In this document: one piece after another, positions 52,679 through 61,257 of the stretch
Layout: each line of letters begins with the position of its first letter
How positions within the stretch are numbered: position 1 is the first letter of the stretch
Source: an uncultured Clostridia bacterium
GTDB lineage: Bacteria > Bacillota > Clostridia > Christensenellales > CAAEEZ01
Direction of reading: 5' to 3'
Assembly: GCA_934365195.1 (NCBI GenBank)
Contig: CAKRNA010000006.1
Location: 93,570-157,569, forward strand
DNA length: 64,000 nt
Notes under the pieces: generated by a model
Database searches by the model: none
Told to the model about the DNA's origin: nothing
The model's input: only the letters and a program-made list of their open reading frames with translations
Translations under genes and position numbers: made by a program

Positions 52679-53788
52679 ATGGTAAAGAAAAAGAAGGATA
52701 TTAGGGAGGTAAGACGTAGCAACAAGGCGCAAATTTTGTGGCATTTGTACAATCGTGGACCTTTGTCCAGACTAGAACTTGCTAAGTTATGCCATCTTAC
52801 CACTCCGTCAATTACACAACTTATGCACGATTTATTATTGCAAGAAGAAGTTGTGGAAATAGGTTCGATACAAAGAAACGCAACGGGCAGAAAAGAAATA
52901 CTTGTGGACTTAAACCCAAATAAAAACATAGCGCTAGGAGTAAACATCGAAACAGATTACACTTATTTTAGCGTAGCAAACGTAAAAGAGGTGTTCAAGG
53001 TGGAAAAAGTGGTAACAAGCGAGTTAAAACTTAACGAAAGCCTAGACGTATTAGACGAGAAAATCGCAGCGCTAATCAAGGAGTTTTCTAGCATAAATCA
53101 AATATGTATCGCTTCGGTTGGAAAGGTTGAAAACGGCGTGATAATAATGGGCTACGGCGAACTTCCCGTAAACCTAGACATAGAGGCGCATATCAGCGAA
53201 AAATTTGGCTTAAAAACCAAAGTGATGAGTAGCGTAAAGGCACAAGCGCTATCTTTGTACCGTGAGGGCAACGAGAATTACCTATTCGTAACTCATTCGC
53301 CGGAACTTAGTTCGGCAATGATTATTAAGGGCGAGGTTATCAAGGGCAACGACAAGGTTACGGGCGACTTAGGTCATATTATTGTCAACACGGAAGGCAG
53401 GCGTTGTAAGTGCGGTAAGGTTGGCTGTTTGAACACTTACGTTAGCGACAAGTCAATCGAGGATAGATATCAAATGCTTACGGGTAATAAACTTAATATT
53501 AACGAGATTTACGCTTTGTACAACAAGGAAGAAAAGGCAACGGCAATGTTAAATAATATCGCAAAATATTTAGCGGTAATTATCGCCGACGTAAACGAGA
53601 TGTTAAACCCTGAAAAAGTGTATATCGCAGGCGGAATATTTGCCCACGACGAGATTTTTAGTTACGGCTGCGGAATATTAAAGGATTGCAACTTCGGAAT
53701 GACTGCAGAAAGAATTACCGACGTTGAAAATTTAAAGGCAACTGCACCTGCAAAATATATGATTTGCAAGTCGATTTTGGAAGTGTAA
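52679..53788 (+). CDS. ROK-family transcriptional regulator
   Basis: 369 residues: winged HTH (about 10-62, ILWHLYNRGPLSRLELAKLCHLTTPSITQLMHDLL) and ROK domain. The ROK zinc signature is complete (GHIIVN-x4-RRCKCGKVGCLNTYVS, about 236-258). The ATP-binding glycine motifs of sugar kinases are poorly kept, as in regulators. It precedes a sugar transporter and a hexosaminidase operon and so probably senses a sugar such as N-acetylglucosamine (inference). AAGGAGG site. Confidence 0.92.
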   Translation: MVKKKKDIREVRRSNKAQILWHLYNRGPLSRLELAKLCHLTTPSITQLMHDLLLQEEVVEIGSIQRNATGRKEILVDLNPNKNIALGVNIETDYTYFSVANVKEVFKVEKVVTSELKLNESLDVLDEKIAALIKEFSSINQICIASVGKVENGVIIMGYGELPVNLDIEAHISEKFGLKTKVMSSVKAQALSLYREGNENYLFVTHSPELSSAMIIKGEVIKGNDKVTGDLGHIIVNTEGRRCKCGKVGCLNTYVSDKSIEDRYQMLTGNKLNINEIYALYNKEEKATAMLNNIAKYLAVIIADVNEMLNPEKVYIAGGIFAHDEIFSYGCGILKDCNFGMTAERITDVENLKATAPAKYMICKSILEV

Positions 53789-53809
53789 GGAAATAATTAG
53801 CAAAAAATT

Positions 53810-53872
53810 AAAGCGAACTTAAATAAAAAACGAAATAAAATTGTTTTTTCTATTTTAAGGTCGCTTTTTTTA
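53810..53872 (+). terminator. Terminator of the ROK gene
   Basis: Extended stem AAGCGA-A-CTTAAA / TTTAAG-G-TCGCTT, A/T-rich loop, seven T. Confidence 0.8.
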
Positions 53873-53926
53873 TGTTATTATATTTTATAGTAATAAAATT
53901 ACTTAAGAGGTTTAAGAGAGGAGATT

Positions 53927-55660
53927 ATGGAAAAACAAAAAGAGAAAGTGCCTTTTAAACAGAAAATAAAAGGCGGTGCAATAGCGCTTAAAAACATGTG
54001 GAGCACCCCTCCAAAAGGCAGATATTTAAACGTAAAAGAGATGCTTGCATTCGGTGGCTTTGCACTAGGTAACAGCACGATGATGAGTGCGCTTGGTTAC
54101 GTAGCAACGATAGCGTGGCTACCTATGTTTTACGAAATCGAGGCAATACACGCATATATAATCATTGCGCTTGCTTCCTTTATCAATATGGTTATTTTGC
54201 CATTTATCGGCAACTTAATCGAGAGATTGAACACAAAGATAGGTAGGTACAAGCCGGTTATTTTGGCGGCGCTACCTGTTTACGTTATATTTATGGTGCT
54301 TGCTATGTGGGTTCCGCAGATAAAAGAGGAATCGGGACGTATAATTTACGCATATTTAATTGTTACGCCGTCGTTAGTTCTTTCTAACTTCTTAAACAAT
54401 ATGTACCAAAATATGCCTACGGTTATTACCCCTAACAACCAAGAAAGAGCGGACCTTATGACGCCTATCGGTCTTATCGTAGGTTTAGCACCGTCAATTC
54501 TTCAAATTATTGCAGGGCCTATTAGGGCGGCTTTCCCGGAGGGGCAACAATATATGGCAATGCGTATTATGGGTATTGTTAGTGCGGTGCTTGGCGTTAT
54601 CGGTATTTTGTTTATCCTAAAAGTTAAGGAGAGAATTTACTCCGACGCCGATATAGAAAAGGAAAAGTCGGAAAAAGTCGGCTTCTTCGAGGCGCTAAAA
54701 ATGATAAGCAAAAACAAGCCTGCAATCATTTTGTGTATCGCTCTTACGCTTGGCTCACTAAGAGGCTTTACCGATCAATTTAGATGGCTAATTATTCAAT
54801 TCAGATTCCACGCAGAGTACAAAACGGCAGTACAAATTTCGGGATTGCCGCAAACCATAATAGGTTTTGCTTGCACCGTTGCAATGCTACTGTTACCGCT
54901 TGTTACAAGGAAACTAGATAAAAGAACGGCTATGGTATTATTCACATTTACCAGCACCGTGCCTTACATAATCTTGTCCGCAATAGGCTATCAAAATATC
55001 CCTATCGGAACAACTTCGCTTATCGTATTAACGATATTATTCTTTATCGCAACTATGAACCCTATCTACTTATTAGTACCTATTATGCTGGGCGAGGTTG
55101 CCGATTATCAACAATGGAAAACGGGCAAGAGGCTTGACGGACACTTTCAAAATATGTTCTTTATTTTGCCTGGCTTAACCATAAACGTGCTAATGATTGC
55201 GTTCTACTACTTGCAAAAACAAGTCGGCTTCGAGCAAAGAGATTATTTGGAGATTACGCAAAACCTTACGGCAGCACAACAATCGGTTGCGTGCGAGTGG
55301 TTTAACATTGCGGCAATAATATCTGCTGTTAGCGGCGGCTTAATGCTTATCGTAATGCTATTCTATCCGCTATCGAGGAAAAAGCACCAACAAATAGTGG
55401 AGGAACTTAAAGCAAGGTCGGTTATGACGGCGGACGGCGTGGCTATTGAAAACGTGGCGCTTAGCCAAGAATTAACGGGCGAGCCTACGGCTATCGATAT
55501 GGCAGTTTACGAGGAGGCTGAAAAAGAGTACGAGGCTGACGAGAGTAAGGAAACCGAAACCACGACCGAGGAGGCTTCGGCCGAAGAACCTACTATCAAG
55601 AATGAGGTAGAAGAGGAAAAACCCGATAAGCCGTATGAGGAAAATGCCGAAGAAAAATAG
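53927..55660 (+). CDS. GPH/MelB-type MFS sugar transporter with acidic tail
   Basis: 577 residues, about 12 membrane helices. The glycoside-pentoside-hexuronide group features are: FGGFALGNSTMMSALGYVATIAWLPMFY at the start, IERLNTKIGRYKP (about 98-110; the loop 2-3 G-R-x-K/R element), and GEVADYQQWKTGKRLDG (about 388-404; the D-Y-x-x-W-x-T-G-x-R motif). Cation-coupled uptake of a glycoside; substrate probably linked to the downstream GH20. The C-terminal 70 residues are an acidic Glu/Thr/Ala-rich extension not expected in the family. Confidence 0.9.
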   Translation: MEKQKEKVPFKQKIKGGAIALKNMWSTPPKGRYLNVKEMLAFGGFALGNSTMMSALGYVATIAWLPMFYEIEAIHAYIIIALASFINMVILPFIGNLIERLNTKIGRYKPVILAALPVYVIFMVLAMWVPQIKEESGRIIYAYLIVTPSLVLSNFLNNMYQNMPTVITPNNQERADLMTPIGLIVGLAPSILQIIAGPIRAAFPEGQQYMAMRIMGIVSAVLGVIGILFILKVKERIYSDADIEKEKSEKVGFFEALKMISKNKPAIILCIALTLGSLRGFTDQFRWLIIQFRFHAEYKTAVQISGLPQTIIGFACTVAMLLLPLVTRKLDKRTAMVLFTFTSTVPYIILSAIGYQNIPIGTTSLIVLTILFFIATMNPIYLLVPIMLGEVADYQQWKTGKRLDGHFQNMFFILPGLTINVLMIAFYYLQKQVGFEQRDYLEITQNLTAAQQSVACEWFNIAAIISAVSGGLMLIVMLFYPLSRKKHQQIVEELKARSVMTADGVAIENVALSQELTGEPTAIDMAVYEEAEKEYEADESKETETTTEEASAEEPTIKNEVEEEKPDKPYEENAEEK

Positions 55661-55680
55661 AAAGTAAAAACAAACTAACT

Positions 55681-55708
55681 AAGGGGCAACCGAGCGTTGC
55701 TCCTTTTT
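55681..55708 (+). terminator. Terminator of the GPH transporter gene
   Basis: Stem AAGGGGCAAC / GTTGCTCCTT (one G-U pair), loop CGAGC, T-run. Confidence 0.88.
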
Positions 55709-55816
55709 CTAGAAATAGCGTGATTAAAAAAGGTGAGGTTTTAAAAAAGCAGCACCTTTTTACGCATAAAAAACTTGAAAAATGCGTTTGTTTTAGGCGA
55801 TATTTGTGCTTTATTA

Positions 55817-55845
55817 TTGAAATCTAATTAAATATAATATATTAT
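55817..55845 (+). promoter_or_regulatory. Promoter of the GH20 operon
   Basis: TTGAAA (55817-55822), 17-base spacer, TATTAT (55840-55845). Confidence 0.65.
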
Positions 55846-55861
55846 ATGGAAAGAGGGAATT

Positions 55862-56515
55862 ATGGCAAAGAAAATTTTAGATACCGAATCAAAAAAACTA
55901 GCGGATAGCGTTCATCTATCTGCAAGTCAAATCGAGGGCTACTTCGACGGGCAAATCGGAAAAGAAACCATTTACGTAGGCAACGGAAAAGGGGAGGTAA
56001 TCGGCGAAGTAAGTATTAAAACCAAACTTAAAAAGCAAGAAAACTACCATAGAGAGTACGACGAGGAAAACTTTACCCATCTTGTTACCGATAACGGCGT
56101 AACCAAGGATAGTTTTGTGTGCGGTAAAAATTACGTGGCGCACAAAATTTTGTTTAGCGAAAAACAAAAGGTGGAAATAGAACTTTTGCCTACCGAAAAG
56201 GCTATTTTCGGCGGGGATAAATTCTGCGTTGCGGCAGTACTTAAAAACTCAAAATCGGGCGTTGGTTTATCGATAAATACCGACGGAATTACCACCTACA
56301 AAAAGGACAAAATCAAAATAGACGGGGCAACCAAGGTGGAGATTTTTATCAAAGTCACCACGGGGCTGAACCCTATAAATAAGCAGGTGGAAAAGGACGA
56401 ACAAAAACTGCTGGAAAGCCTAAGAGGGCAACTGTACTTAATGGAGTCCGAACTTTTCGACATACTAAAAATGAAACACTTAATGGATATAGACAAACTA
56501 AAAATAATGGAGTAG
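55862..56515 (+). CDS. Unknown cytoplasmic protein, first gene of the GH20 operon
   Basis: 217 residues, no membrane segment or signal peptide, mainly beta in the middle (ETIYVGNGKGEVIGEVSIKTKL, KVEIELLPTEKAIFGG) with a C-terminal Lys/Glu helix. GAGGG site before ATG. The M20 peptidase gene starts 3 bases after its stop, so the products are made together. No family recognised. Confidence 0.75.
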   Translation: MAKKILDTESKKLADSVHLSASQIEGYFDGQIGKETIYVGNGKGEVIGEVSIKTKLKKQENYHREYDEENFTHLVTDNGVTKDSFVCGKNYVAHKILFSEKQKVEIELLPTEKAIFGGDKFCVAAVLKNSKSGVGLSINTDGITTYKKDKIKIDGATKVEIFIKVTTGLNPINKQVEKDEQKLLESLRGQLYLMESELFDILKMKHLMDIDKLKIME

Positions 56516-56518
56516 GAT

Positions 56519-57925
56519 ATGTTACTTACTAGAACGATTTTAGCAAAAAAGCAAAGAACAACCAAAGATTTACCAAATCAAAACGTAGATGAGGCTACTC
56601 TTAACGAATACGTAAGAAAACTAAGAAGAATGTTGCAATGCAAAACTATCTTCAATATGCACGACTACGACGACACCGAGTTTGCAAAGTTTAGAAACGT
56701 ACTTAAAGAGGAATTTCCTCAAATCAACGAAAAATGCACCTTGCAAATATTCGGCACGGGCTGTATCGTGTACAAATTCGAGGGCAAAAATCCAAATAAA
56801 AACATTATGCTTATGAGCCATCACGACGTTGTGGACGTAAGCAGCAACTGGAAGTACGATCCGTTTGGGGCAGAAATTCACGACGGCAAGATTTACGCAA
56901 GAGGCTCTATCGATACCAAGACGCCGTTATTTGCCGAAATGCAAGCCTTAGAGGAACTAATTAGCGAGGGTTACGAGTTCCCTTGTAACGTATATATCGC
57001 TTCCTCAAACAATGAGGAACTTTGCGGCGACGGAATTGTAAAGGCGGTAAAATACTTTGAAGAAAACGGTATTTACTTTGACTTTGTAATAGACGAGGGC
57101 GGCGCAATTATCGAGGGTATGATGCCGGGCGTAAAGGGTTACTCTGCTATGGTAGCCGTTCACGAAAAGGGCAGGCACACCTTCAAACTAACCGCCAAAA
57201 AGGACGTGGGAAAGGACGGCGGACACTCCGGACTTACCTGCAAAAGCGACAATCCGATAGTTAGAATGAGCAAGTTCATTAGCGAAGTAGACAATATGAA
57301 ATTCGACGTGAAATTATACGACGAAGTGCGTGCAACATTTATTAAGTCTGCACCGTATATGAGTTTCCCGTTTAGATATTTGTTCTACAATATAGACTTT
57401 TTCAAGGGCTTATTACTTAAAATTATGCCAAAATTCAGCCCTACGGTATCGGCAATGCTAGGCAACAGCGTGTCAATCACCAACGTAAACGGCAACGGCA
57501 TTTACGATATGGTGCAAGCAAAAGAGGTGACGGCAACGGCGTTTTTTAGGTGCATTAGGGAAGAGGACTTGTATAAAGAGGTGGAGCAATTTACCGAGAT
57601 TGCAAGTAAGTACGGCATCACCGTAGAGGCGGATATTAAGGACTTCTGCGAGCCCGCAAGTTACGAGAACGACAAGTACAAACTAATCGAAAAAACGGTT
57701 AGCGAGGTGTTTCCGTCAGTTAACGTTGCTCCGTTCTTACTTACCGCAGGCAGCGACGCTAGAAGGTTTACCACGGTTAGTAAAAATATCTATCGCTTTG
57801 CTCCGCTTGTTGTTACGGGCGAGCAATTTAAAACCATTCACCAAGACAACGAAAACATCAGCGTAAATAACGTTGGCGAGATGGTATGTTTCTACAAGAA
57901 ACTTCTTAAATCTTACGAGGTATAG
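56519..57925 (+). CDS. M20-family metallopeptidase/deacylase
   Basis: 468 residues. Metal ligands: His in MSHHDVVDV (about 100-107), bridging Asp in GSIDTK (about 125-130), Glu pair in SSNNEELCGDG (about 162-172), Asp in DEGGAII (about 191-197) and a C-terminal His (TIHQDNE). Dimerisation lid domain in between. M20 enzymes include carnosinase-like dipeptidases and amino-acid or sugar N-deacylases. In an operon with a hexosaminidase it might act on peptidoglycan-derived or N-acyl substrates (inference). Confidence 0.9.
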   Translation: MLLTRTILAKKQRTTKDLPNQNVDEATLNEYVRKLRRMLQCKTIFNMHDYDDTEFAKFRNVLKEEFPQINEKCTLQIFGTGCIVYKFEGKNPNKNIMLMSHHDVVDVSSNWKYDPFGAEIHDGKIYARGSIDTKTPLFAEMQALEELISEGYEFPCNVYIASSNNEELCGDGIVKAVKYFEENGIYFDFVIDEGGAIIEGMMPGVKGYSAMVAVHEKGRHTFKLTAKKDVGKDGGHSGLTCKSDNPIVRMSKFISEVDNMKFDVKLYDEVRATFIKSAPYMSFPFRYLFYNIDFFKGLLLKIMPKFSPTVSAMLGNSVSITNVNGNGIYDMVQAKEVTATAFFRCIREEDLYKEVEQFTEIASKYGITVEADIKDFCEPASYENDKYKLIEKTVSEVFPSVNVAPFLLTAGSDARRFTTVSKNIYRFAPLVVTGEQFKTIHQDNENISVNNVGEMVCFYKKLLKSYEV

Positions 57926-57926
57926 T

Positions 57927-59501
57927 ATGGCTAAGGTTTGCATAATACCAAAACCGCAACGGATAGAAGAAAGAGAGGGCACGCTTGCTTTGGACAAAGT
58001 CATCACCGTATCGGGCGAACTTTCCGAGAATATGAAGTGGGCCGTAACCAACGTTTTGCTGTCATTTGCGGGCAAAGAGGTGGAATTTTTGAGGTGGGGC
58101 GGCGTAATCGACCTAGTTAAAGAGGACGTGGTTTACGAGGGCTACGTGCTTGACGTGGACGAAAAAGTAAAGATTTCGGCAAGCAGCGACGAGGGTTTTT
58201 ATTACGCTCTTCAAACGATAAAACAACTACTTCAAGCAAATTCAAACGAACTGCCAAAACTGAAAATCACCGACTATCCAAGGTTTCAGTACCGTGGATT
58301 TATGCTGGACGTGGGCAGGTATTTTTACAACGTAAGCGAGGTAAAAAAACTTATCGACGTTATCGCTATGCTAAAACTGAATTATTTGCATTTGCATTTA
58401 ACCGAGGACCAAGGCTGGCGAATTAAAATAGACCGCTATCCACTACTTACCGAAAAGGGCAGTAAGCGTAGCCACACCAACTTTAATTGTAAGGCGCACG
58501 AGGGCTTTTACACCAAAGAGGACGTGAAAGAAATTGTGGATTACGCACATCGAAAGTACGTAAAAGTAGTGCCGGAAATCGATATGCCGGGGCACATGGT
58601 GGCTGCGATTAGTTGCTACAAACAACTGGGCTGCTTCGATAGGGAGATAGACGTGGCTACTCATTGGGGCGTAAAGCACGACATTCTTTGCGCAGGTAAG
58701 CACAGCACTATGACCTTTGTTAAGGGCGTTCTTACCGAGATTATGGAAATGTTCCCGGACGGTTACGTGCATATCGGCGGCGACGAGGCGGTGAAAACCA
58801 GGTGGAATTTGTGTCCTAACTGCAAAAAGAAAATGGAAGAACTAGGGGTGGACGCTAGCGGCTTGCAAAGTCACTTTATGAACGAGGTTGCATCGTTTGT
58901 CAAGGAAAACGGCAAAACAGCAATAGTTTGGAACGAGGAAAAGCCGGACGATATTATGTCTAGGGACGTGGTTTGGAACTACTATATGTTCGGAAAAGAG
59001 CAGGAAGACGCCATGGTTAGCGAGGTGAACAAGGGCAGAAAAATGATAAACGTCCAAAGCGACGCTTACTACTTTGATTTGCCTTATCACGACGTGCCGC
59101 TAAGAAGGACTTATGAAACCGAGCCCGTTTTAAAGGGGATAACGAGGCCTGAAAACGTATTAGGCGTTGAGGGTGATTTGTGGACGGAGTACGTAAAAAA
59201 TATGAACGCAATCGTTAAAAAGAGTTTTCCTAGGGCGCTTGCTATGTCCGAAACAGCGTGGACTAACGCCGAAAATAAGGACTACGAGGACTTTTTGTCT
59301 AGGCTAAATCCGGCAATGGAAATCGTGCAAGAAATAACTAAAGTAAAGCCAACCGGCGTGAAAAAAGCAACGCCAAATAAACTAAAAGCCAAAATTCAAA
59401 AGATTTGGTTTGAAAAAAGGCAACTTACGTGGGAAGGCTTGAAAATATTAAAAGAAAATGCAAAAATTGCAAAAGCAGTAAAAAAGGGGAAAAGAATTTA
59501 A
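57927..59501 (+). CDS. GH20 beta-N-acetylhexosaminidase
   Basis: 524 residues starting one base after the peptidase stop; an upstream in-frame extension is rejected. N-terminal GH20b domain (about 5-115), then the TIM barrel opening with YRGFMLDVGRYFYNVSEVKKLID. The catalytic Asp-Glu pair is in HIGGDEAVKTRW (D286, E287), as required for the substrate-assisted mechanism. Residues EDQGWRIKIDRYPLL and EIDMPGH also fit. No signal peptide, so it cleaves imported N-acetylhexosaminides. The last 60 residues are a basic tail. Confidence 0.94.
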   Translation: MAKVCIIPKPQRIEEREGTLALDKVITVSGELSENMKWAVTNVLLSFAGKEVEFLRWGGVIDLVKEDVVYEGYVLDVDEKVKISASSDEGFYYALQTIKQLLQANSNELPKLKITDYPRFQYRGFMLDVGRYFYNVSEVKKLIDVIAMLKLNYLHLHLTEDQGWRIKIDRYPLLTEKGSKRSHTNFNCKAHEGFYTKEDVKEIVDYAHRKYVKVVPEIDMPGHMVAAISCYKQLGCFDREIDVATHWGVKHDILCAGKHSTMTFVKGVLTEIMEMFPDGYVHIGGDEAVKTRWNLCPNCKKKMEELGVDASGLQSHFMNEVASFVKENGKTAIVWNEEKPDDIMSRDVVWNYYMFGKEQEDAMVSEVNKGRKMINVQSDAYYFDLPYHDVPLRRTYETEPVLKGITRPENVLGVEGDLWTEYVKNMNAIVKKSFPRALAMSETAWTNAENKDYEDFLSRLNPAMEIVQEITKVKPTGVKKATPNKLKAKIQKIWFEKRQLTWEGLKILKENAKIAKAVKKGKRI

Positions 59502-60244
59502 TGAAAAACAAGGCTGAAAATCAAGAAACACAAGAAATGCAAGAAAAGAAAGAAAAAACCGGCGTGTTTAAAACGCTAAAAAGAATAGGCTACATAATAT
59601 TCAACTTGTTGTACACGGCAGCGTTTATCACCTATTCCGCAATCAAAATTTACAACAAAAACCAAACTGTTCCGTGGGTTCCTTACGTAATTATCGCAAT
59701 GAGCGTAATCTACTTTATTTGCTTTGTCGTTACGCTTTTGGTGGGTAGCAAACGAGAGGTCAAAGCAAGCGTAAAGAACTACAAAAGTTCCTTAAAAATA
59801 TTCAAAAAAGTACTTAAATTATCCAACCTTGCATTGTCCGTTATGATGATTACCAACACGGTGTTGTACGATAACGGAAGCAAATTCTCGCTTATCCTTG
59901 CAATCGTGTCCGTTCCGGTAGTTATTTTGCAAATCGCAAAAGAAATTAAAAAAATGATAAAGCGCAAGAAGAAAATGGAAATTGCCGAGCAAAAAGACGA
60001 CCTTAAAAACGACTTCAAAAAAGACGTAAAGGAAATTGTGTCCTCGTCTATGGCAGAGCCTACCGAGGAAACTTCCACACAAGGCAAAACCAAAGCCGAG
60101 ATAATGAAAGGCAAAATCAAAGACGCCGACAAAAAACTAACCGCAATCACAGGAAGCGCCCAAAAAATTCAACAACGCACCAAGCAGTATAACGACGACA
60201 AAAAGCAAATCGGCAAAAAACCAGAGGACAAAAAGAAGAAATAA
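59501..60244 (+). CDS. Membrane protein with charged tails, last gene of the GH20 operon
   Basis: 247 residues from ATG 59501, which overlaps the GH20 stop (TAATGA). A charged N-terminus (KAENQETQEMQEKKEK) is followed by four hydrophobic helices (about 34-54, 63-85, 107-125 and 130-148) and a Lys/Glu-rich coiled-coil-like tail of about 95 residues. No family recognised. The AGGGG site lies inside the GH20 end. Confidence 0.72.
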   Translation: MKNKAENQETQEMQEKKEKTGVFKTLKRIGYIIFNLLYTAAFITYSAIKIYNKNQTVPWVPYVIIAMSVIYFICFVVTLLVGSKREVKASVKNYKSSLKIFKKVLKLSNLALSVMMITNTVLYDNGSKFSLILAIVSVPVVILQIAKEIKKMIKRKKKMEIAEQKDDLKNDFKKDVKEIVSSSMAEPTEETSTQGKTKAEIMKGKIKDADKKLTAITGSAQKIQQRTKQYNDDKKQIGKKPEDKKKK

Positions 60245-60271
60245 CCTTCACCGTTTGTCCTAATTCCAAAT

Positions 60272-60314
60272 TCTAAAAGCCTAGTGTTTACTAGGCTTTT
60301 AGTATATTTTTTTA
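60272..60314 (+). terminator. Terminator of the GH20 operon
   Basis: Stem AAAAGCCTAGT / ACTAGGCTTTT with GTTT loop and a downstream run of T. The loop region contains TTTACTAG, the recurrent 3'-end motif. Confidence 0.9.
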
Positions 60315-60456
60315 TTGCCGTATATGGCGGTTACATTGTAGCGTTTGACAAAAAACGATTAAAACGAGAACAACTCAGGAAGAGTTTTGCAAAGGCTTAG
60401 ATGATAGGAACACTTTTTCTTAGAGAAAATTAACTATCTAGATAAGTAGGTATTTA

Positions 60457-60678
60457 TTAGACAAATATAATAAGTGCTACACCTGTGATAAGTAGAATTA
60501 TACCAACAATAAACTCTATCAGCCCCACTTTCTTAGCATGTTTTTCAGTCTTTCGATCGGCTTTGAAATCTGCCTCAAAACCGTTAATAAGATTGTATTT
60601 CTTTTTAAAATAAATAAAATATCCAAACAAAAGGAACGCCAGTCCCAGCACTACAAATAATATCTTTAGGAATATCAT
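60457..60678 (-). CDS. Small DUF3784-family membrane protein
   Basis: 73 residues, two membrane helices (about 3-23 and 50-71) separated by KKKYNLINGFEADFKADRKTEKHAKKVG. The KKYNLINGF element is characteristic of DUF3784 proteins of Firmicutes; function unknown. GGGGGA site before ATG. Promoter at 60793-60822 with a leader of about 110 bases containing a possible 26-codon ORF. Confidence 0.78.
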   Translation of the reverse strand: MIFLKILFVVLGLAFLLFGYFIYFKKKYNLINGFEADFKADRKTEKHAKKVGLIEFIVGIILLITGVALIIFV

Positions 60679-60696
60679 GTAAAGTCCCCCATAATT

Positions 60697-60777
60697 TCAA
60701 AGTTGGTTTTGCATTGATATTGGTATGTTGTTAAAAACAATTCCATAATGCTCGTATAATTTTCGATGTTTTTGCAT
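60697..60777 (-). CDS. Possible 26-residue upstream ORF in the DUF3784 leader
   Basis: ATG at 60777 follows AAAGAGA and lies just after the predicted transcription start; the frame starts MQKHRKLYEHYG, ends SMQNQL and stops at 60697, 19 bases before the DUF3784 start. It may be a leader peptide or chance. Confidence 0.3.
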   Translation of the reverse strand: MQKHRKLYEHYGIVFNNIPISMQNQL

Positions 60778-60792
60778 TCTCTTTATATTTTT

Positions 60793-60822
60793 ATAATACC
60801 ATGTTTTGCAATAGTTGTTCAA
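60793..60822 (-). promoter_or_regulatory. Promoter of the DUF3784 gene
   Basis: Minus-strand TTGAAC (60822-60817), 18-base spacer, extended -10 TGG-TATTAT (TATTAT at 60798-60793). Confidence 0.65.
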
Positions 60823-60827
60823 TACTA

Positions 60828-60880
60828 GAGAAAAAAAAAGAAAAACGAACTCGAAACTATCTCTCGGGTTCGTTTTATTC
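60828..60880 (-). terminator. Terminator of tRNA-Leu
   Basis: Minus-strand stem AAAACGAAC-CCGA / TCG-A-GTTCGTTTT followed by a long T-rich run, directly after the tRNA. Confidence 0.8.
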
Positions 60881-60885
60881 TTGTT

Positions 60886-60971
60886 TGGTGCGGATAACAG
60901 GACTTGAACCTGCATGACCGATGGTCATAAGATCCTGAATCTTACGCGTCTGCCTATTCCGCCATATCCGC
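60886..60971 (-). tRNA. tRNA-Leu (CAG)
   Basis: Acceptor GCGGATA / TATCCGC with A73 and encoded CCA. D arm GGCGGAATAGGCAGACGC is of the leucine type. Anticodon stem TAAGA / TCTTA with loop TTCAGGA gives anticodon CAG. A long variable arm (GACCATCGGTC) is present as in class II tRNAs, and the T arm is CAGG-TTCAAGT-CCTG. Confidence 0.95.
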
Positions 60972-61200
60972 ATGGGCAAGAATTATTTTATAATAGTACG
61001 GGGGGTTTGTCAAGAGGTTAGGAGGGAAGAAAAGTGGATAAAAATTACAAAGAGTAGGCAAAAACCTATTGTAAAAGTGAAATAAAACCGTGAAAGAGAC
61101 GATTTTGTTTAAGTTAGAGTTAAAAAGGAAAAAAGCGGTAAGCATAAGCGGAAAATTCAAAATTCGGGAGCAGCGATTATAAAAATAGAAAAATTAGGTG

Positions 61201-61229
61201 TTGCCAAAAAGCAGACAGATAGGTATAAT
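61201..61229 (+). promoter_or_regulatory. Promoter of the Pr6Pr gene
   Basis: TTGCCA (61201-61206), 17-base spacer, TATAAT (61224-61229). Confidence 0.75.
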
Positions 61230-61257
61230 ATTTTTGTAACAAAAGGAAAGAGGAATT

